From Victivallales bacterium (GTDB lineage Bacteria; Verrucomicrobiota; Lentisphaeria; Victivallales; GWF2-38-69), in contig JAIPJT010000006.1 of assembly GCA_021733985.1 (NCBI GenBank), positions 1-64,000 on the forward strand: 64,000 nt of DNA. Reading direction: 5' to 3'. Made by a program: the position numbers and the translations under genes. Under the pieces are notes generated by a model, which ran no database searches, had not been told where the DNA came from, and saw only the letters and a program-made list of their open reading frames with translations. Below are positions 38,945 to 47,991 of the stretch, piece after piece (position 1 is the first letter of the stretch; each line of letters opens with the position of its first letter).

Positions 38945-40078
38945 CTAACCTAAATATACATGTCTGGAATTACAGGGAGGCTTTTCTCTAAACTCATAAT
39001 AAATATCAACTGTTTTAGCCGCGACAATATCCCATGATATTTTTTCTCTAACATATTTAAATGCATTATTAGACAAACGCTCATATAGTTTATCATCTTT
39101 CAGAATTTTTATGATCTTTTCAGCAAACTCTTTATCGCTCTCAGCGATTAACCCGGCAGAGGAATCTTTAATAATATTTTTGAATGCTTCAAGTTCGGAA
39201 ACCACAACAGGCTTACCGAAGCTCAGCGCATGAGCCATGATTCCGCTCTGGGCACCAAGAGTATAAGCAAATGGAAGTACATCCGCAGCATTTAGTATAT
39301 AATCAAATGTTCGCTGAGGAAATTTGCCGTCAAACACAATAATATTCTCCTTAACCGGGGAACTGTTTATTTTTTTAAAAAGGCTATTGCGATACTCGTT
39401 AAATTCACTAACTCTCACCTGGCTTGCAAGTACCAGATACGCATTATCAACCTCTTTGACTATTGACGGGAATATATCAATTATTCTGTGGAAACCTTTT
39501 GTCTGCCTGATATATCCAAGAAGCAATACAACTTTTTTCCCGGTTAATCCAAGCTTTTCTTTTGCATCTTTAATAGGTTCAGCTGTCCTTGCCCCATGGT
39601 ATATCTGATGTATTTTGTCTACTTCAATACCATAAAAGTCAGTTAAAATGGGTATATGGTCCTTTTCATGAACGATAAGGCTGTCAGACTGTTTGCATAC
39701 CTCCTCCAGGACTCTTCTTTTACGGTATTCAAAATCTTTTCTTACCGTATGCAGAGTAGTAACAACAGGAATATTGCATACTTTTGCCCTTATGATTAAA
39801 TCAAGCACTGCGACTCCGTCCATCTCGCCGAAGAGTCCGAATTCGTGCTGAATATGTATAATATCAGGGGCAAGCTTCTTTACTGTATCAAAAATTTTCT
39901 TGGAAAGACCGCAGTCATCTGAATTATAAGCGGGGAAAACTGTATCTCCTTTAGCTCCATACTGGCTTACAACATAAATTTCATTCTCGGTTTTCTTAAG
40001 TGCGTCAGTTAAATATTTAGAATATGTACCAATCCCGCATTCAATTGGGGGATAAGTTGAAATCATAACTATTCTCAT
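38945..40078 (-). CDS. Glycosyltransferase, GT4-type
   Basis: MRIVMISTYPPIECGIGTYSKYLTDAL; IHIQHEFGLFG; LLGYIRQTKGFHRIIDIFPSI; start chosen at MRIVMIS with a G-rich ribosome-binding site. Confidence 0.88.
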   Translation of the reverse strand: MRIVMISTYPPIECGIGTYSKYLTDALKKTENEIYVVSQYGAKGDTVFPAYNSDDCGLSKKIFDTVKKLAPDIIHIQHEFGLFGEMDGVAVLDLIIRAKVCNIPVVTTLHTVRKDFEYRKRRVLEEVCKQSDSLIVHEKDHIPILTDFYGIEVDKIHQIYHGARTAEPIKDAKEKLGLTGKKVVLLLGYIRQTKGFHRIIDIFPSIVKEVDNAYLVLASQVRVSEFNEYRNSLFKKINSSPVKENIIVFDGKFPQRTFDYILNAADVLPFAYTLGAQSGIMAHALSFGKPVVVSELEAFKNIIKDSSAGLIAESDKEFAEKIIKILKDDKLYERLSNNAFKYVREKISWDIVAAKTVDIYYEFREKPPCNSRHVYLG

Positions 40079-40374
40079 TTTTGACACCCCCCTTCTATAG
40101 GTTTTAAAGAATAGACAAATATTCAATTAAATTATAATATAAAATATAAAAATTTGAATAGTTTATTATAAAAAAATTTATTAAGTTTTCAGTTATTGGA
40201 AGAGATTACCCGATAATAAAATCGGTTTTTGCATAGTAAAGTTTAAAAATCCTTTGTTTTTTTAATGATAACAGATAAAATTAGGAACAAGCTGTATAAG
40301 TAGCACCCTTTTTTTTTGAAAAGAATTCAATATTAAAACATTATAATTATTTTATTTGATAGGATGAAGAAGAA

Positions 40375-41334
40375 ATGAAACCAACCAAACTTTTGTTGTG
40401 TCTAACTTTATTGTTAATTGCAGTTTCCGGATGCACAAACAAGCAGAGCAAAACTTCTGAAAACAAGATAATAGTATTTCATGCCGGAAGTTTAAGCGTA
40501 CCGCTTTTAAAATTGAAACAGGCTTATAAAAAGGTAAATTCTGATACAGATATTATTCTTGAAGCAGGCGGAAGCAGGGCATGCGCAAGAAAAATAACCG
40601 ATTTGAATAAAAAATGTGATCTTATGGTTTCAGCAGATTATAAAGTTATCTACAATCTGCTAATACCAAAATATGCACAATGGAATATTAAATTCGCTAC
40701 AAACGAGCTGAGTGTGGTGTATAATAAAAAATCAAGATATTCTGAAAAAATAAATACGGAAAACTGGTACAAAATTTTGAAAAAACAGGATGTAACCTGC
40801 GGGGCATCAAATCCAAATCACGACCCTTGCGGGTACAGAACCATTCTTTTACTGAAGCTTTCCAGCATTTTTTACAAAGACCCAGAACTGTATAGTGCGA
40901 TCTCTTCCAAAAAGAAAATGATAATACGCCCTAAAGAAACTGACCTGATATCTCTGCTGAACACCGGCGTTATCGATTATATGTTCATATACAAATCCGT
41001 AGCAGTCCAGCATAAAATGAAATATGTCAAACTGCCCGAACAAATTAATCTGGGGAGCCCTGAATATTCAGACTTTTACAAAAAGGCAACGATCAAGATT
41101 TCCGGTAAAACACCCGGCTCATTTATAACACAGACAGGTGCGCCGATAGTTTACGGATTGACTATCCCTGAAAATGCCCCCGACAAAAAAGCGGCGATTA
41201 AATTTCTGAATTTTATGCTGTCGGAAAAAGGTTTGAATATAATCAAAAACTGCGGACAGAAACCGATAGTCCCGTCTAAGTCTGAAACCTATTCTAAAAT
41301 TCCAAATCAATTGAAAAAATTCGCTACAAAATAG
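40375..41334 (+). CDS. Tungstate/molybdate ABC transporter substrate-binding lipoprotein (WtpA-like)
   Basis: Lipobox LLIAVSGC; IIVFHAGSLSVPLLKLKQAYKK; EAGGSRACARKITDL; CGASNPNHDPCGYRT; YSDFYKKATIKI. Confidence 0.88.
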   Translation: MKPTKLLLCLTLLLIAVSGCTNKQSKTSENKIIVFHAGSLSVPLLKLKQAYKKVNSDTDIILEAGGSRACARKITDLNKKCDLMVSADYKVIYNLLIPKYAQWNIKFATNELSVVYNKKSRYSEKINTENWYKILKKQDVTCGASNPNHDPCGYRTILLLKLSSIFYKDPELYSAISSKKKMIIRPKETDLISLLNTGVIDYMFIYKSVAVQHKMKYVKLPEQINLGSPEYSDFYKKATIKISGKTPGSFITQTGAPIVYGLTIPENAPDKKAAIKFLNFMLSEKGLNIIKNCGQKPIVPSKSETYSKIPNQLKKFATK

Positions 41335-41393
41335 AATCGATTTTCAGGTTTATTTTCGTTTATTAATCTCGAAGAGAAAACAATTATCTATTT

Positions 41394-42200
41394 ATGTTAA
41401 GCAGAAAAAGCAGTTCATTTGAGTTAATACTTGCAGTAATAGGAGGATTAGTCCTTCTTTTTATTTTAGCTCCGCTGTTTCAAATGTTTTTCAGCAGCGA
41501 TTTTAACAGTTTATTAAAAACTGCCGGCAGCGCAGAAGTACAGAAAAGTATATGGATGACGATCTGGATATCCATTCTCGGAACTTTTCTTTTTTCTTTC
41601 TTTGCAATCCCTTTTTCCTATATGCTTGCGAGAAAAGATTTTCCTTTAAAGCGTTTAGTCTGCGGCATAATAGATATTCCTGTTGTGATACCCCACTCCG
41701 CAGCCGGGATAGCACTGCTTGGAATACTCTCTGAAGAGAGTGCATTCGGTTCTTTTTTAAATAAAATCGGTATCAGTTTTGTGGATACTGAAGCAGGTAT
41801 AATGGTTGCTATGATTTTTGTAAGTCTACCCTTTTTAATCAATTCCGCCAAGGCCGGTTTCGAATCCGTTCCGCTGAGCCTTGAAAAAACAGCTTACACT
41901 TTAGGGGCCTCTCCGGGAAAAGTTTTTTTCACAGTCAGCCTGCCAATTGCCTGGCGTTCCATACTTTCAGGTTTTGTGATGATGTGGGCAAGAGGTCTGA
42001 GTGAATTCGGAGCGGTCGTCATAATAGCCTATCACCCGACTGTCACGTCGGTACTTATTTATGAAAGATTTACAGCTTACGGTTTAAAATACGCACAGCC
42101 TGTAGCTGTAATTTTTATTATAGTCTGTTTGATTGTATTCATTCTGTTCAGACTTCTTTCTGGTAAAAATATTACAGCATATAGAGGATTTAAAAATTAA
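41394..42200 (+). CDS. Tungstate/molybdate ABC transporter permease (WtpB/ModB-like)
   Basis: Six hydrophobic segments; AAYTLGASPGKVFFTVSLPIAWRSILSG-type EAA loop; RGLSEFGAVVIIAYHP. Confidence 0.9.
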   Translation: MLSRKSSSFELILAVIGGLVLLFILAPLFQMFFSSDFNSLLKTAGSAEVQKSIWMTIWISILGTFLFSFFAIPFSYMLARKDFPLKRLVCGIIDIPVVIPHSAAGIALLGILSEESAFGSFLNKIGISFVDTEAGIMVAMIFVSLPFLINSAKAGFESVPLSLEKTAYTLGASPGKVFFTVSLPIAWRSILSGFVMMWARGLSEFGAVVIIAYHPTVTSVLIYERFTAYGLKYAQPVAVIFIIVCLIVFILFRLLSGKNITAYRGFKN

Positions 42201-42225
42201 AACTGCTGCAGGAAAACAGATTAAT

Positions 42226-43326
42226 ATGGGAAAACTAAAACTTACAAATATTTCCAAGAAATTAGGAGTATTCAAACTCGAGGATATTTCTTTTTCCCTG
42301 GAAACCGGCGACTATTTTGTAATTTTAGGTAAATCTGGAAGCGGAAAATCCGTACTCCTTGAAATTATTTCCGGCCTTATAACTCCGGATAAAGGCAGAG
42401 TTTACCTTAACGAAAAAGATATTACTGCCAAAAAAATACAGAAACGCAATTTGGGGTTAGTTTTTCAGAATCATTCGCTTTTCCCACATTTATCAGTAAA
42501 AAGCAACATTCTTTATCCTCTGAGAGCCCGAAAAAAAATGAATGCAGACACCGGTAAAAAATTGGAAACTTTATGCAGAACTTTAGGTATTTTAAATCTC
42601 TTAAACCTCAAACCCGGTACACTTTCTTTAGGGGAATCACAAAGGGTGGCACTGGCCCGAACTCTGATTACTTCACCGGAATGCATTCTGCTTGATGAGC
42701 CATTATCTTCTCTGGATATACAAACAAAAGCAGAAATCAAAACTCTACTGAGAAAAATAAACAAAGATTCAGACTCTGTCAAGTCGGAACCGCAGACTGT
42801 TTTACATGTGACCCATGATTATGAAGAGGCAATATCGCTGGCAAACAAAATTGGCGTAATAGAGAACGGTTCCATCTCTCAAATTGGAACACCTGAAGAA
42901 GTATTTAGACACCCGGGCACTGAGTTCGTAGCGAATTTTGCAGGAATAAAAAACTTTTTCAGAGGCAAGGCTGCAGAAACAGAAAACGGAATCAGTGTAT
43001 TTACTCCTTATATGAATAACATTCCGGCAAATATCAGTTTTTATATATCAGGAAATTACAGAAATGAAGAAGACGGTAACCTGATTATAAAGGGAGAAAA
43101 TATTACTATTGCCAACGAGTTATACGCAACCAGCGCCAGGAATACATTTAAAGGTAAAATAACAGACATAGAAAATGTAAAATCCGGCATAGAAGTCACT
43201 GTAAAAACTAACGGACTTTTACTGTCATCCCTAATAACAAAAGAATCACTTAACAATCTGAACCTGAGTTTTGACAAAACCGTTTATATCAGCTTTAAGG
43301 CAAATGCAGCTAAATTCATAAAATAA
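42226..43326 (+). CDS. Tungstate/molybdate ABC transporter ATP-binding protein (WtpC/ModC-like)
   Basis: LGKSGSGKSVLLEIISGL; LGLVFQNHSLFPHLSV; LSLGESQRVALARTLITSPECILLDEPLSSLD; C-terminal TOBE-like region; ATG at 42226 preferred. Confidence 0.9.
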   Translation: MGKLKLTNISKKLGVFKLEDISFSLETGDYFVILGKSGSGKSVLLEIISGLITPDKGRVYLNEKDITAKKIQKRNLGLVFQNHSLFPHLSVKSNILYPLRARKKMNADTGKKLETLCRTLGILNLLNLKPGTLSLGESQRVALARTLITSPECILLDEPLSSLDIQTKAEIKTLLRKINKDSDSVKSEPQTVLHVTHDYEEAISLANKIGVIENGSISQIGTPEEVFRHPGTEFVANFAGIKNFFRGKAAETENGISVFTPYMNNIPANISFYISGNYRNEEDGNLIIKGENITIANELYATSARNTFKGKITDIENVKSGIEVTVKTNGLLLSSLITKESLNNLNLSFDKTVYISFKANAAKFIK

Positions 43327-43452
43327 TTTCTCTTTTGAAAAATCTATATAGAATAAATATCATAGCTGATGTTAAAGACACAGGTTTTACAAGATGATAG
43401 AAAAAAACAAAAAAATCTTTTTCACTCAATAAGTTAAATCTCATAATTAAGG

Positions 43453-44247
43453 TTATAATGCTTTCCATTCCCTCAGCTTTGACTCTATGAATTTCACTGT
43501 AGCGGAATGTGTCTTTTTTTTATTTTCAACAATTTGGGGCGGGCCAAATTCTATATAAATTTTGCGTTCTCTATGAATGCTGCCAAAATTCAGGACAAAC
43601 TTCCCATTGCTCCAGAAGTCGGTTTTTAGGGCAACCGGGATAACAGGTACTCCAGCCTTTTCCGCCAGTTTACCACCAATAGAACCAAAGCTTTCTGGAT
43701 CAAACTTACCTCTGATACCCTGAGGAAACACAATAATAGACCTCCCCGAAGCGATCAATTTTTTACCTTCCTTCATTACTTTTCTGTAATCCCTCATCGG
43801 CTCAGTCCTTGTCAGGGCAATAGGTTTGGTCGCTCTCATTATCCTGCCGAAAAATTTACCTGTAACTAAACTTTTTTTAACAACAAAACTCGCTTTTTTG
43901 TATGGCAAGATGACCATAGGAAGTATAAATGTTTCAAGCATACTCATATGGTTACACACAAACACAACAGGGCCTTCAGTCTTTCTAAGACGATCAATAC
44001 CTTTTATTTGAAATTTTCCGCCGCAATCCTCTACAAGCTTAAAAGTTTTAAGAGAGGTATTTAAATATTCTTCATCATCAAATTTTCCTATTGTTGCTCT
44101 CCTCCTTTCATATAGAAGGATAGAAAAATAGCGCAGATAAAAATAAAACCTACTATTTAAAAAAAGCTTATCTAACAATACTCTTTTACGGTTCGCGGGT
44201 GTTTCGTATGAATTTTCTTCAAGTTTCTTTTTCATTTTCGTTTCCAT
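43453..44247 (-). CDS. 1-acyl-sn-glycerol-3-phosphate acyltransferase (PlsC family)
   Basis: VFVCNHMSMLETFILP (NHxxxxD-like); IIVFPQGIRGKFD; GVPVIPVAL. Confidence 0.85.
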   Translation of the reverse strand: METKMKKKLEENSYETPANRKRVLLDKLFLNSRFYFYLRYFSILLYERRRATIGKFDDEEYLNTSLKTFKLVEDCGGKFQIKGIDRLRKTEGPVVFVCNHMSMLETFILPMVILPYKKASFVVKKSLVTGKFFGRIMRATKPIALTRTEPMRDYRKVMKEGKKLIASGRSIIVFPQGIRGKFDPESFGSIGGKLAEKAGVPVIPVALKTDFWSNGKFVLNFGSIHRERKIYIEFGPPQIVENKKKTHSATVKFIESKLREWKAL

Positions 44248-45158
44248 TCAGATAGTTTATTCATTAAATAAACAGCCTTGATCTCCTTCCCGGATATGCC
44301 GTTTATATTGACTCTCTCTGCATCGCCTGTACGGTCCATTTGGCTAAGAATCAAATCTGCTTCAAAATATGTGATATTTAATGCAAGTTCATCATTTATA
44401 CCCTTCATCATATCAGGAGAAATCTCCTGTGCAACTATTTTTTCCGGAATTTTCAGGTATTCAGCTAGCTGAATGACCTGAGTTTTATATAATCCTGATA
44501 TCGGCTGGTAAGGTAAGTTATCTATTCCCTGTTTAACAAACCATCCGAGTTTAATTTCTGAACGGTTAGCAGCCCCGAAAAGAATTGCGTTTTTTTCCTC
44601 AGCAATCTTTTCAAGATAGTTCCGTCTGTAAATATGCCTTTGTTCGAATGCTTTCGCTATAGGTTCTAAAGTAATCTTATAGATATGGCTTCTTAGCTTA
44701 TAGCAGTTTAAATCACCTGCTCCTTTTCGCAAAGAAGTTATAAATGGAGTTTCTCTAAATAAAAAAATGTATATGCGATGCAAAAAGCGGTTCAGGCCTG
44801 GAAAGTAAGAACATAACCTCATGGCAATGCTGGAATATATATTTTGTTCAGTCATCTGTGAATCAATAGATTTTATATAAAGCCTTATGCCCAGCCATAC
44901 AGCTGTAATCTCGGCGTTTTTCTTTGATACAGGGCTACTGTCCCGGTCATAGAGATAATAGGCCTCAACTGAATCCTTCCCAAACGCTTTAACGAGCAAT
45001 GCAGATAGCACGGCCGAATCTATCCCCCCGCTAAGTCCGAGTACAGCCCTTTTTGTAGACTGTTCATTCGCTTTTTTCTTTATATAACGGATTATAGAAG
45101 AAACAGTTTTCTCCTCATCAATTTTTAAAGAGGAATTAATTTTTTTTTCTGTTCCCAT
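44232..45158 (-). CDS. NAD synthase-like (NadE family) with divergent C-terminal motifs and a central insertion
   Basis: AVLGLSGGIDSAVLSALLVKAFG PP-loop; LFGAANRSEIKLGWFVKQGIDNLPYQPISGLYKTQVIQLAEYL. Confidence 0.75.
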   Translation of the reverse strand: MGTEKKINSSLKIDEEKTVSSIIRYIKKKANEQSTKRAVLGLSGGIDSAVLSALLVKAFGKDSVEAYYLYDRDSSPVSKKNAEITAVWLGIRLYIKSIDSQMTEQNIYSSIAMRLCSYFPGLNRFLHRIYIFLFRETPFITSLRKGAGDLNCYKLRSHIYKITLEPIAKAFEQRHIYRRNYLEKIAEEKNAILFGAANRSEIKLGWFVKQGIDNLPYQPISGLYKTQVIQLAEYLKIPEKIVAQEISPDMMKGINDELALNITYFEADLILSQMDRTGDAERVNINGISGKEIKAVYLMNKLSEWKRK

Positions 45159-45161
45159 ATA

Positions 45162-45730
45162 TACAAAAGCCGATTTAATTTATTTATCCATCACACCATA
45201 CAGTATGACCTGTATCGAATGATAAGGTCGAAAATCAGTAATAAAATATATTGAAACCATCCGGGATACAAGCAACCTTTCAAAAGTATCGTCTTTTGTA
45301 TCTAATATTTTTCAAAAATGGGAAGAAATAAACTAAGCAATCAAAGAATTAGACTGCTTAAAAAAAGTTACATCTCAACGAGAATGACCGAAAAACGGCA
45401 GACCGCATAAAAACAGTTATACTTTTAAACAGAGATTTGAGTTATACAAAGATTTCAGAGATATTACTCCTTGACGATCAAACTATAAAAAATTATGAGA
45501 AAAGTCATTCTGAAGGAGGACTTGACCGTTGTTAACTTTTATTTATAAAGGTGGTTCAGCCAAACTTACTGCAGAACAGGAAAAGGAATTGAAAGAACAT
45601 ATTGCTAAATCATACTATAATGATTTGAAAGTTCTGAACAATTATAAACTCGCTTAAACGATTGTTTTTACGAAAATCTCGCCACGCTATACAGCACAAG
45701 TCATATCGAATGATGTGATGGAAAAATAAA
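45162..45730 (+). mobile_element. Decayed IS630-family insertion sequence with imperfect terminal inverted repeats
   Basis: Left end TTTATTTATCCATCACACCATACAGTATGACCTGTATCGAATGATAAGGTCG (45179-45230) resembles the reverse complement of the right end (45680-45730: TTTATTTTTCCATCACATCATTCGATATGACTTGTGCTGTATAGCGTGGCG); transposase fragments lie between. Confidence 0.75.
45318..45656 (+). pseudogene. IS630-type transposase N-terminal fragment, interrupted
   Basis: MGRNKLSNQRIRLLKKKLHLNENDRKTADRIKTVILLNRDLSYTKISEILLLDDQTIKNYEKSHSEGGLDRC* then, after a frame change, LLTFIYKGGSAKLTAEQEKELKEHIAKSYYNDLKVLNNYKLA*. Confidence 0.8.
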
Positions 45731-45777
45731 AATCAATCGTAGTGTGTATGGCTAAAACATTAATTTACCTTTAACAA

Positions 45778-47151
45778 TCAATAATTCTGCACACCTATAG
45801 CCGCATTAAAATCTGCTCCCGCATTCGATTCGCCTATTGGAAATTCTTTATAATTAAAGTTCAGCTCCTGTATTTGTTCCGTTTTTTCGGACCCGACTTT
45901 CTTAGATGATCCATCTAAATCAATTCCGCAGGCAGCAGACAACTTAGCTTTTGCCTTCGATACGGCAGCCTCGGTTCTTATGAACCTTCTTCTTAGTGCA
46001 ACTAATGTTTGCTGTGCCTGATTTAATTTAGTAATATCTGCTTTACAGGCAATGTATTGTGATAAAACCAAATCACGTCTGTCCTCGGCTTTTATTACTG
46101 CTCTAAGCAGCTTTTCCCTAACTGAAAGCTGAGCTTTAAATTTTACATAACAGGTTTTTACTTGTTTTACAACCGAAATCCATTTCTTCATTAGCTTATG
46201 CTTTTGCATGTCTAATCCGGCACTCTGTTTTCGAATTTCAGTAAATTTACTTCCATTAACTGAAGCTTTCAAGGAAGGCTTACCGCTTCCGGAGGTTTTA
46301 TTTACAGTAGGTAAATTTTCTCCCCAGCTGCCGTAAAGATCATACTTTGCTGATTTCAAGGCCTCTTTATTGGCTTTCAGGTCAGGCCTGTTTTCAATAG
46401 CCAGGTCAAGGTAATAATTTAAGCCGTTCCTGGTTATTTCAGGCTTTTCATAACTTTTTGCTTTATTTTGTAAAGAAGAATAACCTGCCGGCAGCTGAGC
46501 GGTTGTTACACCCATTTTGGAGGCTAAATCATAACTTGACGCTTCAGCACTGCTCTCTGCTTTGACAGCCTCAGCTTTTGCAAGGTTTGCTTTTATCTTA
46601 AAATTCAGAATGTCTGCTTTGGAAGCCCTGCTGCTCTTATAATTATTTATAGACTTCACTGTAATTTGATCCTGAAAAGTCTCATTTTGTTTTTGTATCC
46701 CAGCAATATGCTTTTCTTTTTCAAACTCATTGTAGTTTGTCTTTACATCTTCACTGAGTTTCCTCCTGTAATTCTCCGCTGCAAATCCTGCTTCTTCCGA
46801 TTTTGCTTTTTCAGACAATGCATTCATTACCTCGGGCATCGAAACTTCATACCCTTTATTTATACTGTTGCCGGAAACTGCCGCTCCCGGCGAAAATCTG
46901 CTTAGAGAAGAATAATACCTAAACCGGGCAGCATCAGCCTCATCTTTACTCGCAGAATAACCCGGATTATTCTCAAGTGTTGAATTAACAGCAGCCCTTC
47001 TGTTAATATTCTTACCTCTCGAATATATTCCTTCTTCAACAGTATCGTTGTCAGAATAAACAACTTCAGGTGAAGGATTACTTCTGACACAAGACACTGT
47101 AACAAAAACAAACATTAAACATATTATATAATATCCCGAATTCTTATACAT
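45778..47151 (-). CDS. TolC-like outer-membrane efflux family lipoprotein (reduced)
   Basis: Lipobox-like VTVSC; NSTLENNPGYSASKDEADAARFRYYSS; LDLAIENRPDLKANKEALKSAKYD; long helical repeats typical of the OEP family. Confidence 0.65.
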   Translation of the reverse strand: MYKNSGYYIICLMFVFVTVSCVRSNPSPEVVYSDNDTVEEGIYSRGKNINRRAAVNSTLENNPGYSASKDEADAARFRYYSSLSRFSPGAAVSGNSINKGYEVSMPEVMNALSEKAKSEEAGFAAENYRRKLSEDVKTNYNEFEKEKHIAGIQKQNETFQDQITVKSINNYKSSRASKADILNFKIKANLAKAEAVKAESSAEASSYDLASKMGVTTAQLPAGYSSLQNKAKSYEKPEITRNGLNYYLDLAIENRPDLKANKEALKSAKYDLYGSWGENLPTVNKTSGSGKPSLKASVNGSKFTEIRKQSAGLDMQKHKLMKKWISVVKQVKTCYVKFKAQLSVREKLLRAVIKAEDRRDLVLSQYIACKADITKLNQAQQTLVALRRRFIRTEAAVSKAKAKLSAACGIDLDGSSKKVGSEKTEQIQELNFNYKEFPIGESNAGADFNAAIGVQNY

Positions 47152-47187
47152 TTATAATCCTTTTAATATTGCGGCACTGATTGTCCT

Positions 47188-47525
47188 TTATATTGACTGT
47201 AATTCAGGGAGTTCAGAAGCCAAAGGAAAACTTTTTCTGAGTCCAGGGCGCTGAACACTTACAGATGCTGCTTTACATGCTCTCTCTGCGGCTTTGTTAT
47301 CATTAAATCCGAGTGCACTGAAACATGCATAAGCCCCGATAAAACGGTCTCCCGCTGCGGTTGTATAAAACGCTTTTATTTTCAGTCCAGAATAAGCTGT
47401 ACTGAATCGTCTGTTATGAAAAGACAGCCTTAAGAGCCGCGTGTCATCATAACTTTTTTCAGTGCACCTATTCTTGATGCTAACGCTAATTCATCAAAAT
47501 CGCAAGTTAAACATTCTCTTTTCAT
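47188..47525 (-). pseudogene. Ribokinase/PfkB family kinase, C-terminal remnant
   Basis: Reverse-strand reading gives MKRECLTCDFDELALASRIGALKKVMMTRGS*GCLFITDDSVQ ... LKIKAFYTTAAGDRFIGAYACFSALGFNDNKAAERACKAASVSVQRPGLRKSFPLASELPELQSI*; in-frame stop and frame changes. Confidence 0.8.
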
Positions 47526-47597
47526 TTGTAATTTGTAATGCCGGAATTTAATTCGGAGGGCCTGATTTTTCTGAAAAACACATAGCAATCATTGATT

Positions 47598-47830
47598 ATG
47601 AGTAAGCTTACTGAAATAATAACACAGTTAAAAGAAACACAAAAATCAAAACTTCAATGCGTTATTCCAGTAAATCAAAGAGACTGGTTTTAAAAGTTTG
47701 AATTATGATATTTCCCGTGGAATTCTATCATCAGGTCCAAGAGGTACAGGAAAAAATCCCGGCTTCTTACCCAGATTAAGAAGGACATTTTCTTTCCGGC
47801 TTTGCTTCATCTACTGGTTACTTTTTACAC
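47598..47830 (+). pseudogene. AAA-type ATPase N-terminal remnant
   Basis: MSKLTEIITQLKETQKSKLQCVIPVNQRDWF* followed in another frame by a P-loop-like ILSSGPRGTGKNPGFL. Confidence 0.5.
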
Positions 47831-47991
47831 GATATTCATTATTTTGCTTCTCCTGCTATTTCGCAGGATTCATGTAATATCTACGTTTATCTATGTTGAT
47901 ATATATTTAATCTTCATTTATAGTTATAAAAAAGAAATATTAATAATGCAGAGTTTATTATTCTGCGCATAAAAAGTTACAGGAGAATAAT

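Noticed and set aside
40210-40230. CCGAT-loop-ATCGG-TTTTT hairpin as a terminator
   Set aside because: It lies between divergent genes with no + strand gene upstream; too short a stem to call a functional terminator or attenuator.
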